Below, in pieces: positions 24,901-31,679 of a DNA stretch of 47,030 nt; the stretch's first letter is position 1, and every line of letters starts with the position of its first letter. The stretch comes from Candidatus Pacearchaeota archaeon. Its GTDB lineage: Archaea; Nanobdellota; Nanobdellia; Pacearchaeales; UBA284. The DNA lies in contig JAPLYB010000037.1 of NCBI GenBank assembly GCA_026395795.1, positions 1-47,030 on the forward strand, read 5' to 3'. Made by a program: the position numbers and the translations under genes. The notes under the pieces are model-generated. The model was not told where the DNA came from. It was given only the letters and a program-made list of their open reading frames with translations, and made no database searches.

Positions 24901-25359
24901 ATAAACATGATTCAATGCATAATAAGCCATAACCGTCCCCACACCATGCCAGAGCAATCCTGAGTGAGAATAATCTATATTTGCGTTTTCGTTGACTCTC
25001 CAGTCTTTTTGTCCTATATATTTTGTAATTATCTCTTGTGAATCCAGAAGTGTTTTTGTAGCCTCTCTCATCTTCTTTCTGTCTTCTCTATAAAGTATGA
25101 ATGCTTTTGCAACATCTGGGTAACCACGTTTCATTAAGACGTCTTCAATATAATCCTGGACTTCTTCAACATGGGGGATCTTTGACTTTTTTACAATTAT
25201 ATCAATAACTTCTGTTGAAAGATAATTTGCAAGTTCTTTACTTCCTTTTCCTAAAGATTTAAATGCCTTGAACATAGCCTCGCTAATTTTATCAGAATTA
25301 AAGTCTGCTAAACTGCCATCCCTCTTTCTAACCTTTTTTATTAATATTTCCTCTGTCAT
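21919..25359 (-). CDS. nrdD: Anaerobic ribonucleoside-triphosphate reductase containing an intein
   Basis: 1146 codons; about 728 aa after splicing. It reduces ribonucleoside triphosphates to deoxy forms without oxygen. The N-terminal about 95 residues form an ATP-cone domain (KRDGSLADFNSDKISEAMFKA). The catalytic barrel is split by an intein at residues 179-596, between MPLCGY and CAGWSLRQLL. The C-terminal end has the zinc site CQNH ... CPTC and the glycyl radical loop RVVGYIRP (G1081). nrdR lies upstream and nrdG downstream on the same strand, so the locus is self-contained. Activity depends on intein removal, because the insertion lies in a conserved active-site segment. Confidence 0.93.
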   Translation of the reverse strand: MTEEILIKKVRKRDGSLADFNSDKISEAMFKAFKSLGKGSKELANYLSTEVIDIIVKKSKIPHVEEVQDYIEDVLMKRGYPDVAKAFILYREDRKKMREATKTLLDSQEIITKYIGQKDWRVNENANIDYSHSGLLWHGVGTVMAYYALNHVYPPEIAKAHSNSDYHIHNMSMPLCGYSFYRNETVVIRNKKTKRLFCLALEQLFDLIDGLTDNLDGFEIKYTQEYEVLDENKWTPLLRVLRHKSSKPLISFNVANGHNLIVTNDHPFITLNQKKSIKCPKCNNTNIIKNRTNKNNKDYFKCKECGTNFNENIEKIDLALRKFLPAEKINKNNYVITPQINCDLGKIRKVDKETGWFIGFFIAEGWYDNYKVMMQISRKNKEYIKLTNYLKNKKIKYREVKDRKTKESSEIIISSKKLSDFFSKDLKIRKKSENKNMPIDFLEFHQDIVGSIISGLIDGDGIVRNDDKWVSRVVLRLTSKTLLSQIQYWLNLQDINSSLSTVKGYGEREYNGVKNGVKIMPKKQLYCLTIFIPKEKKHLFSPCLKIGSDFKYAKKLKQKEFSDLKKIEEIKNDGEYVYDITTASNTFICNGILSHNCAGWSLRQLLTEGFGGVPHKIESSPAKHLRVAMGQMINFIGTLQNEWAGAQAFSSFDTYLAPFIKYDNLTYGDVKQCMQEFIYNINVTSRWGGQSPFSNITMDFNVPSDLKDQPVIIGGKPQKETYGDFQKEVDMINKAFLEVVLKGDAKDRVFTWPIPTYNITKDFDWDSENSNLLFEITAKYGIPYFSNFINSDLNPSDVRSMCCRLRLNLKELSRNITGGLFGSGESTGSVGVVTINLPRIGYLAKTEAQFFERLEQLMYLAKTSLEIKRKIVSKNFENWLIPYSRRYLGNLDHHFSTIGLVGMNEACLNFLGENIASEKGKKFAEKVLLFMRDRLQEYQEETGHIYNLEATPAEGSSHRLAKNDKKAYPDIITNGKDVPFYTNSTQLPVEYTDDILYSLKHQEPLQTLYTGGTVFHTFLGEALTGDAAKLLVKKITHNFRIPYVTLTPTFSVCQNHGYLTGKQETCPTCKAPTEVYSRVVGYIRPVAAWNLGKQEEFRQRKTYNYSAFNGSGSANEMSNIPDHATPIQPTRSEIRNEIIGSYPGPA
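23572..24825 (-). mobile_element. NrdD intein with LAGLIDADG homing endonuclease
   Basis: 418 aa, residues 179-596 of the precursor. Block A starts with Ser instead of Cys (SFYRNETVVIRN). Block B is NLIVTNDHPF with H266. The endonuclease motifs are WFIGFFIAEGW at about 361 and ISGLIDGDG at about 458. Blocks F/G are YVYDITTASNTFICNGILSHN, followed by Cys597 as the +1 residue. Between block B and the endonuclease lies a four-cysteine zinc ribbon (CPKC ... CKEC). All splice residues (Ser1, His, penultimate His, Asn, Cys+1) are present, so it should splice. Confidence 0.92.
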
Positions 25360-25439
25360 TTTTTAAGAATTTGCTAATGCGTTTTTATGAAAAATTGTAT
25401 CTATTTAAAGCCTTGCTACAACTTTTTAATAATGAAGAC

Positions 25440-25533
25440 GAGACACAATTTTTGTTCAAGAAAACTTGAAAAGATATATTTTTTCATTGTTAAAAAATCA
25501 AAATCGAGCACAGTTTAACACAATTTATTTGAT
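25440..25533 (-). promoter_or_regulatory. Possible NrdR-binding region upstream of nrdD
   Basis: The 222-bp nrdR-nrdD gap contains two CACAAT half-site-like words, in GACACAATTTTTGTT (25441-25456) and AACACAATTTATTTG (25517-25531). The first is an imperfect palindrome (ACAAtttttTTGT-like). They share their half-site with the better palindrome before nrdR. Weak on its own. Confidence 0.25.
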
Positions 25534-25581
25534 AATCCGTCGATCTTTTAATAGCAAAAGAAAGTTTTTTCTTTTTTATCC

Positions 25582-26019
25582 CTAGTCTTTCAATTCTTTT
25601 AGTGTTTTTCCGAATTCAGAAACATCTTTGAAGTCTCGATAAACTGATGCAAATCTTACATATGCGATTTTATCCAATCGTTTTAGTTTTTTCATGATAA
25701 GCTCCCCTATAACTTTGCTAGGCACTTCTGATTTTGAATAAGAGACTAGTTCTGCTTCTATTTCAGTTACAATATTGTCAATTTTATCCTGACTTACGGG
25801 ACGCTTTTCACATGCTCTAAGAATTCCGTTTTTAACTTTTTCTCTTGTATAAGGTTCTCTTCTTCCATCTTTTTTTATAACTGCAATTTTTGTTTCCACT
25901 CTTTCATAAGTTGTAAATCTTCTTTTACACTTAAGACACTCTCGTCTTCTTCTTGTAGCATCCTGACTCTCTCTTTTATCAAGAACTTTTGTATTGGAAA
26001 GACAATGCGGGCATTTCAT
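25582..26019 (-). CDS. nrdR: NrdR-type transcriptional repressor of ribonucleotide reductase
   Basis: 145 aa, normal NrdR length. An N-terminal zinc ribbon (MKCPHC ... CLKCKRRFTTYERVE) binds DNA. An ATP-cone domain (VIKKDGRREPYTREKVKNGI onward) senses dATP/ATP. NrdR is chiefly a bacterial repressor of all ribonucleotide reductase genes; its position directly upstream of nrdD in an archaeon points to a transferred but functionally matched regulator. A 6-bp palindrome 18 nt before its start may be its own operator. Confidence 0.93.
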   Translation of the reverse strand: MKCPHCLSNTKVLDKRESQDATRRRRECLKCKRRFTTYERVETKIAVIKKDGRREPYTREKVKNGILRACEKRPVSQDKIDNIVTEIEAELVSYSKSEVPSKVIGELIMKKLKRLDKIAYVRFASVYRDFKDVSEFGKTLKELKD

Positions 26020-26037
26020 GTTTCAATTAATTTACAA

Positions 26038-26053
26038 GCACAATCCCTTGTGC
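26038..26053 (-). promoter_or_regulatory. NrdR-box-like palindrome upstream of nrdR
   Basis: GCACAATCCCTTGTGC, perfect 6-bp arms, 18 nt upstream of the nrdR ATG. Aligned with the bacterial NrdR box as I remember it (acaCwAtATaTwGtgt), the CACAAT and TTGTG core positions match and only the centre and outermost bases differ. Autoregulation is a reasonable inference. Confidence 0.45.
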
Positions 26054-26213
26054 CTCTTTTCAAAATTATATCAATCCCTGGTATTTATAAACTTTATCGT
26101 GTTTTTGAACGTGCAATCTAAAATCAGCCTTAAAAATGGATACTAAGAAATATTGAGAAATCTTTTTATACAACGCTTTCTTAAATAAACATTAAAAAGA
26201 GGCTGAATAAAAG

Positions 26214-27941
26214 ATGAGTTTATTGGAACTTTCCGGAAACGTGATTAATCTGATATTTATACAAAACCCCTTATCAAGCCCATCTATTTTGATTAGTATT
26301 GCCTTAGTTTTGATTATTGCCGCCGTCCTAGCTTTAATTTCAAAATTATTGAAACAAGATGTTATTCTTGCTTACATTCTTACAGGAATCATAATTGGTC
26401 CATTAGTTCTAGGACTGATTAAAGACCCTGTTACGATAAACGGACTAGCTGAAATTGGAATCACTTTTCTATTATTTGCTGCAGGTTTAGAGATGAGCCT
26501 CAGCAAATTTAAAGGGAGGATCTCAACAATCCTGCTAGCAGGTATAATTCAGGTTGTTTCAGTTATCGCTCTTTCATTTTTTGTTTTTCAAGCATTTCAT
26601 TTTAATCAATCAGAATCATTATGGCTAGGAATAGCAATAGCATTAAGTTCAACAGTAGTCATAACCAAGATTCTTTCAGATAAAAACGAACTGAACACAC
26701 TGCATGCCCGTTTTATCATGGGGATTATGTTTATACAGGATATGGTTGCAATAGGTGCCTTAGCCTTGCTATCCAAAGATCTGTCTTTAACATTTGTTTT
26801 AGTCTCAATTGCCAAAGTCCTTCTTTTAGCATTATTCGCATTTTTAGTCAAAATAGCAATAAAACCAATAATGAAAAAAGCAGCTTCATCTTCAGAACTG
26901 TTATTATTGATAGTTCTAGCATTCTTATTCTTATTTTCTTCAATAGCTTATCTCTTGAAACTTTCAATAGCAATAGGCGCTTTTATGGCTGGAATAATGC
27001 TGGCCAACACAGAGTACAAAATAGAAATAAGTTCTAAAACAAAAACCCTAAGAGACTTTTTTGCAGTAATCTTCTTTGTTTCAGTTGGCATGTGGTTGAC
27101 AAACGTTTCTAAAAATATTATCTGGCCTCTAATCACAGTGATGGCCATTTTGATTATTTTTGAGCCATTAATCACGGCGCTGGTAATAAGGTTGAGGGGA
27201 TATGGGTCAAGAACTTCATTAAAAGTTGGTTTTGCATTCGCTCAAGTAAGTGAATTTAGTTTGATTTTGATGATTTCTGCACTAAGCTTAGGGATTGTTT
27301 CCCAGAGTGCTTTTGATGTAATTGTTTTAGCAGCAGTTATTTCTATTGCAATAACTCAGTACACTGTAAAAACTGGAGAACCACTAGCTAAACTTTTTTC
27401 AAAGATTTTTTCATTCATAAAAATTTCAACGTACAGAGAAAGCTACAACTACACTAGTCCTGGAAAGAAGACGATTCTCTTAATTGGCTGTCATAGGATG
27501 GGAACAATTTATCTAAAAAATTTGGAAAAACAAAAAGAAAATATTTTAGTTTTGGACTACAACCCCGAGATTACTAAAGCAATATCAAAACAAAAGATTT
27601 CTTGCATTTATGGTGACGCTGGTAACACAGAAATGTTAAATCAAATTCCTAGTGAAAATTTAAAGATTGTTGTTTCAGCAATCCCACAAAAAGAAGACAA
27701 TCTTTTTATAATAAAATACTTCAAAAGATTATCAAACAAGATTCATATCATCGTAACTGCACAAACGATAGATGATGCTTTAGATTTTTACAAAGCAGGA
27801 GCAGATTATGTCTTACTTCCAATGGTTATTGGGGCAGAACAGTGTTTAAATATTATGCAAAAGATGAATAAAAAAGAATTTTTTGAATTAAAGTCAGAAC
27901 ATATTGAATATCTTCAGGATATTCATAGATATTTATACTAA
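26214..27941 (+). CDS. CPA2-type monovalent cation:proton antiporter with TrkA-N domain
   Basis: 575 aa. An integral membrane exchanger (K+ or Na+ for H+) of the KefB/CPA2 family. About 12 hydrophobic helices fill residues 25-390, including GLEMSLSKFKG and FAQVSEFSLIL, which are family hallmarks. From about residue 418 a cytoplasmic TrkA-N/RCK nucleotide-binding domain follows (ILLIGCHRMGTIYL, then VLDYNP, IYGDAGN). The usual GxGxxG reads GCHRMG. It has no TrkA-C domain. An AAAAAGAGG sequence lies 15 nt upstream of the ATG. It probably helps pH or ion homeostasis; the transported ion cannot be told. Confidence 0.88.
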   Translation: MSLLELSGNVINLIFIQNPLSSPSILISIALVLIIAAVLALISKLLKQDVILAYILTGIIIGPLVLGLIKDPVTINGLAEIGITFLLFAAGLEMSLSKFKGRISTILLAGIIQVVSVIALSFFVFQAFHFNQSESLWLGIAIALSSTVVITKILSDKNELNTLHARFIMGIMFIQDMVAIGALALLSKDLSLTFVLVSIAKVLLLALFAFLVKIAIKPIMKKAASSSELLLLIVLAFLFLFSSIAYLLKLSIAIGAFMAGIMLANTEYKIEISSKTKTLRDFFAVIFFVSVGMWLTNVSKNIIWPLITVMAILIIFEPLITALVIRLRGYGSRTSLKVGFAFAQVSEFSLILMISALSLGIVSQSAFDVIVLAAVISIAITQYTVKTGEPLAKLFSKIFSFIKISTYRESYNYTSPGKKTILLIGCHRMGTIYLKNLEKQKENILVLDYNPEITKAISKQKISCIYGDAGNTEMLNQIPSENLKIVVSAIPQKEDNLFIIKYFKRLSNKIHIIVTAQTIDDALDFYKAGADYVLLPMVIGAEQCLNIMQKMNKKEFFELKSEHIEYLQDIHRYLY

Positions 27942-27973
27942 ATTTTTGAGAATGATTTATTCTATGATTCTTC

Positions 27974-27999
27974 GCGCGCCTGTGGGCGCGCCTCTTTTT
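27974..27999 (+). terminator. GC hairpin with T-run after the antiporter gene
   Basis: GCGCGCC-tgtg-GGCGCGC (27974-27991) followed by CTCTTTTT. A 7-bp all-GC stem plus U-run looks like an intrinsic terminator, 32 bp after the stop. Shortened versions (GGGCGCGC then a pyrimidine/T run) follow the next two genes. Confidence 0.65.
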
Positions 28000-28037
28000 A
28001 TTAGAAAAGATTAAAAACCAAGGATATCTTGAAAAAG

Positions 28038-28063
28038 AGAGGTGAAAGAAACCTCTGGTTTCT
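28038..28063 (+). promoter_or_regulatory. Two mutually exclusive hairpins in a 5' leader
   Basis: AGAGGT-gaaagaa-ACCTCT (28038-28056) and AGAAACC-tct-GGTTTCT (28047-28063) share bases 28047-28056, so only one can form at a time. The 5' arm of the first holds GAGGTG, an SD-like string, and the gene start is at 28075. The layout fits an RNA switch, but no ligand class is recognised. Confidence 0.4.
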
Positions 28064-28074
28064 AGGAAATTAAA

Positions 28075-28626
28075 ATGACTAAAGATTTAGCAAATATTGC
28101 ACAACCACTTATTCCACTGCCAGAATACTCTGGATTAGTTGCACGAGTGCATCCAGACATAGCCTCTGAACTTTTTGGTAATAGGGGTAGAGTAAAAAAA
28201 GATGAAAGATTAACAAGGGTCAGTGATATATTCTTGAGCAGGTATGGAATTATGGGTTATGTTGAATATAATAAGACCAGTGAACAACTTTCAGGCATCA
28301 TAGAAGTTCCTAAAAAACTTACTTTAATCCTGCAATTAGTTGATTCTTATGAAAGATTTAAACAGAAATTTTTTATGGGTTGGGATCTTGAAAAATTTGA
28401 TGAAACCTTATCAATCCCGCAATTGCAAGGAGTTAAATTTTTAGATAAAACATATTATTGGGCTCTTACTTGTGAATCTTCTGCTGGTCCAAATATGAAA
28501 TCTGACGTAGATAGCCTTTGCGAAAGTATTTGTGGGCAATTAAAAGATTATGATGCTTGGGTAGATGCTGTTAATCCAAGTAGAGTTCCTTCAAACGAAG
28601 CCTTTGAACGTCTTGCCTTAAAATAA
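28075..28626 (+). CDS. Unknown 183-aa soluble protein
   Basis: 183 aa. No recognised family, signal peptide or membrane segment. Notable stretches are VARVHPDIASELFGNRGRVKKDERL near the start and YYWALTCESSAGPN in the second half. Two cysteines lie near the C-terminus (LCESICGQL). It is preceded by a leader with two alternative hairpins and followed by a GGGCGCGC/T-rich element, so it is probably its own transcription unit. AGGA lies 8 nt before the ATG. The next gene, a nucleotidyltransferase-like protein, has a separate TATA box. Confidence 0.55.
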   Translation: MTKDLANIAQPLIPLPEYSGLVARVHPDIASELFGNRGRVKKDERLTRVSDIFLSRYGIMGYVEYNKTSEQLSGIIEVPKKLTLILQLVDSYERFKQKFFMGWDLEKFDETLSIPQLQGVKFLDKTYYWALTCESSAGPNMKSDVDSLCESICGQLKDYDAWVDAVNPSRVPSNEAFERLALK

Positions 28627-28686
28627 GTCCTTTCTTTACCCGCAGGGCGCGCTTCTCTTTTCTTTTATGAATTTAATTGCAATAAT

Positions 28687-28696
28687 CTTTATAAAA
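28687..28696 (+). promoter_or_regulatory. TATA box of the nucleotidyltransferase-like gene
   Basis: CTTTATAAAA begins 29 nt before the ATG at 28716; leaderless-type start. Confidence 0.55.
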
Positions 28697-28715
28697 CCAA
28701 ATAACTAAGCTTTTT

Positions 28716-29417
28716 ATGGCAGATTTAGAAACGCTTGTTGTAAAAAGTCCAGAAACAGATAAGTTCTTTTCAAGATTATCAGAACAAGAAAGAGAAGCGG
28801 TTAAGAGAATAATTAAGACGACTGATGACATATGTACAAAGTATAGGGGATCTTTAGAAGATGCCGGGTCTGCTGTAAACGCTTTCATTCAAGCTGGAAT
28901 GAAAAATGCCTTTTTTTCAGTCTATGCTATCGGTGGACAAGTAACTAAAGAGGGAGCCAGACCGGATATTGATTTGATGATTGTAACAAATATGTTTTTT
29001 TATGAAGGTGTTCCTTGGGGTATTGATGATGAAGATGAGTTAACTTATTCTGGATTAATAAGAGGTTTAGGGGAGTTTGGTTTCAAGGTTAAGGCTAGAG
29101 GAGATCTTCCAGATAGATATAATCTTTCAAAAAACCAAGGAAAAGTTGTTTTTGACTTAACTCCTCAACAACCCAGATACAGGCCAATGAATGTTCTTTA
29201 TATTAGGGGATTTGATTCAGAAAAATATCGCCTTGAAGATGAATCGGTTTTTCTTGCGAAAGACATTGATGAGAGTGGAAAACCTTTACCAAAAGTCTTG
29301 CTTTATAATAAGACTTTTACTACAGATGATCTAGGAATTTCTGGTGCCTTGCAGAGACAAAAGGAAGAGGATGAACGTTTTGACAGAGCTCTTGCAGAAT
29401 TATGCAAATCTAGATAA
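28716..29417 (+). CDS. Nucleotidyltransferase-fold protein
   Basis: 233 aa. AIGGQVTKEGARPDIDLMIVT (residues 71-91) fits the polymerase-beta-like nucleotidyltransferase signature hG[G/S]-x9-DhD: G73-G74 and D84-x-D86. A later FDLTPQQPRY segment may supply the third acidic residue (Asp in VVFDLT). A helical N-terminal 65 residues precedes the fold. Substrates of this fold range from tRNA and antibiotics to proteins, and nothing here selects one. It lies near, but not within, the toxin-antitoxin pair 300 bp downstream; proximity alone does not make it part of that system. Confidence 0.65.
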   Translation: MADLETLVVKSPETDKFFSRLSEQEREAVKRIIKTTDDICTKYRGSLEDAGSAVNAFIQAGMKNAFFSVYAIGGQVTKEGARPDIDLMIVTNMFFYEGVPWGIDDEDELTYSGLIRGLGEFGFKVKARGDLPDRYNLSKNQGKVVFDLTPQQPRYRPMNVLYIRGFDSEKYRLEDESVFLAKDIDESGKPLPKVLLYNKTFTTDDLGISGALQRQKEEDERFDRALAELCKSR

Positions 29418-29440
29418 ATAATAAATTAGATTGTTCTACA

Positions 29441-29465
29441 CCTGTGGGCGCGCTTACTTTTTTTT
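29441..29465 (+). repeat. GC-rich 3'-end element (third of a series)
   Basis: CCTGTGGGCGCGC then TTACTTTTTTTT after the nucleotidyltransferase stop. It shares CCTGTGGGCGCGC with 27979-27991; a related CCGCAGGGCGCGCTTCTCTTTT lies at about 28640-28661. Here the 5' arm that would complete a hairpin is missing. Confidence 0.5.
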
Positions 29466-29475
29466 ATTTTTTAAA

Positions 29476-29628
29476 ATGAAACACATTACAATTAACAATA
29501 CAGAACAAGAACCAGAAGAAGGCATCTTCCTAGTTAATCCAACATGGATTCACTTAGACGAAAAAGAAATCCAAGACAAATTAGAGAAAGGGGAGAAGTT
29601 ATTTAGGGTTAAGATTGAAGAAATTTAA
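29476..29628 (+). CDS. Small acidic protein of unknown function
   Basis: 50 aa from the ATG at 29476; an open extension upstream to 29431 runs through the GC-rich terminator-like element and is unlikely to be coding. The sequence is acidic and Lys/Glu-rich (NTEQEPEEGIFLVNPTWIHL ... KLFRVKIEEI), with no membrane segment. It ends just ahead of the toxin-antitoxin promoter. Small size and no known family make this tentative. Confidence 0.4.
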   Translation: MKHITINNTEQEPEEGIFLVNPTWIHLDEKEIQDKLEKGEKLFRVKIEEI

Positions 29629-29643
29629 ACGAAAAGTTTAAAT

Positions 29644-29661
29644 AGTATACCCAAGTATACT
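29644..29661 (+). promoter_or_regulatory. Palindromic operator of the toxin-antitoxin operon
   Basis: AGTATAC-ccaa-GTATACT, perfect 7-bp arms, with a further half-site AAGTAT at 29663. It overlaps the expected transcription start just downstream of a TTTAAATAG box (29636-29645). This is the usual place for an antitoxin-bound autorepression site. Confidence 0.6.
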
Positions 29662-29666
29662 TAAGT

Positions 29667-29711
29667 ATGGAAACAATGAAAATCTTAAAGATTTTTAAGC
29701 TTCCATTTTGA
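29667..29711 (+). CDS. 14-codon leader ORF in frame with the antitoxin
   Basis: ATGGAAACAATG... encodes 14 residues and stops at TGA 29709-29711, one codon before the antitoxin ATG and in the same frame. Its start words ATGGAAACAA are repeated at the antitoxin start. With the TATA box at 29636 a leaderless transcript would begin at this ATG. It is either a leader peptide or the former antitoxin start cut off by a stop. Confidence 0.35.
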   Translation: METMKILKIFKLPF

Positions 29712-29714
29712 AAA

Positions 29715-29951
29715 ATGGAAACAACAATAAAATTAAATCCAAATACAAAACTAGAGCTTGATAATTTTAGACAATACAAAAATGAAAGCTATGATGAGCT
29801 AGTGAGAAAACTTCTTTATTTGGCAAAAACATGTGAAAAAGATCCTAAATTAAGTCAAAAAACAATTCAAGAAATCAAAGAAGCTAGAGAAAGAATTAAA
29901 AAAGGCGAGTTCTATACAGAAGCAGAATCAAAAAAGATACTAGGACTTTGA
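29715..29951 (+). CDS. RelB/ribbon-helix-helix-type antitoxin
   Basis: 78 aa. The N-terminus METTIKLNPNTKLELDNFRQY resembles a beta strand plus helix of a ribbon-helix-helix DNA-binding domain, as in many archaeal antitoxins. The C-terminal half is charged and helical (KTIQEIKEARERIKKGEFY), suited to wrapping the toxin. Its ATG lies in a stem-loop TTCCATTT-tgaa-AAATGGAA (29701-29720). The stop overlaps the ATG of the toxin gene. A palindromic operator upstream supports autoregulation. The partner's identity is the strongest evidence for its role. Confidence 0.7.
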   Translation: METTIKLNPNTKLELDNFRQYKNESYDELVRKLLYLAKTCEKDPKLSQKTIQEIKEARERIKKGEFYTEAESKKILGL

Positions 29952-30259
29952 TGAATGTATCAACTTATGCTAGAAAATTGAGAATTTTCTGCATGACGAA
30001 AAACAAAATGTTTTCCATCATTTTTGAAAAAAGAGCCTTGCATGATTTGAATAAGTTAGATATTCTTATCAAACAAAGAATTTGGGATAAGCTTCAAGTT
30101 TGCAAGGAAGATCCATTTCGTTTTCTTGAACATTTAGAAGAGATTGATGGACTTAAACTTCGTATTGGAGATTATCGTGTAATTCTAGATGTAGATAAAA
30201 CAAATCAAGTTTTGAGGGTCTTAAAGGTTGGGCATCGAAAGAATATTTATGATAATTAA
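29951..30259 (+). CDS. RelE/ParE-family toxin
   Basis: 102 aa from ATG 29951, which overlaps the antitoxin stop (TGATG) and has AGGA upstream. Homology starts only at ATG 30008 (MFSIIFEKRALHDLNKL), which would give an 83-aa protein, nearer the usual RelE size; an ATG at 29994 is a third option. The RelE pattern is clear: beta-strand, two helices (KLDILIKQRIWDKL), LKLRIGDYRVILDVD, then VLKVGHRKNIYDN with the C-terminal basic/His-Arg residues used for mRNA cleavage on the ribosome. Encoded directly after its antitoxin. Confidence 0.82.
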   Translation: MNVSTYARKLRIFCMTKNKMFSIIFEKRALHDLNKLDILIKQRIWDKLQVCKEDPFRFLEHLEEIDGLKLRIGDYRVILDVDKTNQVLRVLKVGHRKNIYDN

Positions 30260-30301
30260 TGTTCTACGCCCGGACAAAAAGTCTATACGCCCGCACCGAG
30301 A

Positions 30302-31645
30302 TTATTTTTCTAGTTTTATGCTTTCTATGCTCATCTCTTTTATCATATCATTGTTCTTAAATTTGTTAAAAAAAATCTCGAAAGAAACCAATTCTCTTTT
30401 CGCCTTCGCATAAAGCCTTTTATCTTTGATAAACACATTCTGCCATTTGTATTTGAATGCTTCAGTGTGTTTTTTGTCAATATTTACTGGAGGGCCCTTG
30501 ATTATATACTCTTTTTCTGGATCTTTTAAAATAAAATAAAATCTTGCGTCCAATGTTCTTTCATCAAAATCGAAATTACACTTGATGATAGAGAATCCTG
30601 CTCTTTTTAGAGAATAAATGAAAAATTCATAGAATTTCTTTAGTTTTGCTCCAGCAATATCAACTTTGTCTTTTGTACTCTTCACAGTTATAATGTAAAA
30701 TCTTGCTTTTTGTTTTAGTGCTTGATGATAAAATGAATTTACATCGATTCTCTCTTTCACAAAATGTTTTTCAGATGGTTTTGCGAAAAAAGATTTACAC
30801 GCTGCAATAAACTTTTCCAGGGTTTCTTGCCCTAATGCAGCTGTAACATTCCTTTCTTTCTGAACAGGATCTATTAAAATCAAAGGAGATATTTTTTTAG
30901 ACTCATTTATCTCTTCTAGAATTTTCTTGTCTGATTTGTAATATCTCTCTGGGTCTATTATTGTCTTTTTATTAACAGACCATTTCATGGATGCTGAAAT
31001 GAATTTTAGAAATGAACCATAGGTTGATACCAAAACCTCTAAAGCATAGCCTGAAAAACCATTTACATATGACTCTGCGCCATAACAATCATGAGCATAA
31101 CAAAAAGATTTTGCTAGTTTTATTTCATCTGAAAGTTTGTTGTTCTTTGTCTTTTTTTCTTTTTTTGTTATGTATGTAACATGTAATGGAGAAATGTCAG
31201 TTATATTCAATGCTTCCTTGACATTTTTTATTTCTAAGATAGGAACAACTTCTATGATGATATTGTTAAAGGGGATTTGAAAATAATTTCTAGATCCCTT
31301 TAGTTCTTGATAATTAATTTTCTTTTTCTTCAGGACGTTCTCTAAAATCTGGGAGATCTGATTTGATTTCGTCTTATACTTTTTGTAATCGAAAAGAACA
31401 AAAACATCCACATCATAATTCTTCTCTTTTTTTATTAAGGTGTTTTTAGCTAAACTTCCTCCGATAAATAGTTTTGCACCTATTTTTCTTAACTCTGGTT
31501 CTACTTGTTTTCTAAAGCCCATTGTTGTTTCTTCAATTTGCTTTTTTGTTTCTTCTGGAACTTCTACTTGCTTGATAACTTCTTTTAGAATGATGCTGAT
31601 AGAATTAACTTTTTTGATTCTTTTTTTTATTTGTTTTTTGGGCAT
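30302..31645 (-). CDS. cca: CCA tRNA nucleotidyltransferase, archaeal class I
   Basis: 447 aa. Adds CCA to tRNA 3' ends, needed here because the two tRNA genes seen encode no CCA. The nucleotidyltransferase head shows GGSLAKNT and YDVDVFVLF (D-x-D metal site), with a third carboxylate in IIIEVVPIL. NGFSGYALEVLV, typical of archaeal CCA enzymes, follows in the central domain. Length matches the family. It is the last gene of a minus-strand run with the methyltransferase-like, PHP and AMP phosphorylase genes; gap to the previous gene is 34 bp. Confidence 0.92.
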   Translation of the reverse strand: MPKKQIKKRIKKVNSISIILKEVIKQVEVPEETKKQIEETTMGFRKQVEPELRKIGAKLFIGGSLAKNTLIKKEKNYDVDVFVLFDYKKYKTKSNQISQILENVLKKKKINYQELKGSRNYFQIPFNNIIIEVVPILEIKNVKEALNITDISPLHVTYITKKEKKTKNNKLSDEIKLAKSFCYAHDCYGAESYVNGFSGYALEVLVSTYGSFLKFISASMKWSVNKKTIIDPERYYKSDKKILEEINESKKISPLILIDPVQKERNVTAALGQETLEKFIAACKSFFAKPSEKHFVKERIDVNSFYHQALKQKARFYIITVKSTKDKVDIAGAKLKKFYEFFIYSLKRAGFSIIKCNFDFDERTLDARFYFILKDPEKEYIIKGPPVNIDKKHTEAFKYKWQNVFIKDKRLYAKAKRELVSFEIFFNKFKNNDMIKEMSIESIKLEK

Positions 31646-31679
31646 TTTACCTCAATTTATTCCTTTTGTTTTATTTAAA

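Noticed and set aside
29431-29475. Longer version of the 50-aa protein
   Set aside because: The extension reads through the GC-rich 3' element and T-run, giving an implausible Phe-rich N-terminus.
28716-30259. Nucleotidyltransferase-like gene as part of the toxin-antitoxin system (MenT/AbiEii-like)
   Set aside because: It has its own TATA box and 3' element, and the RelE-like toxin already has an adjacent antitoxin; no evidence links them.
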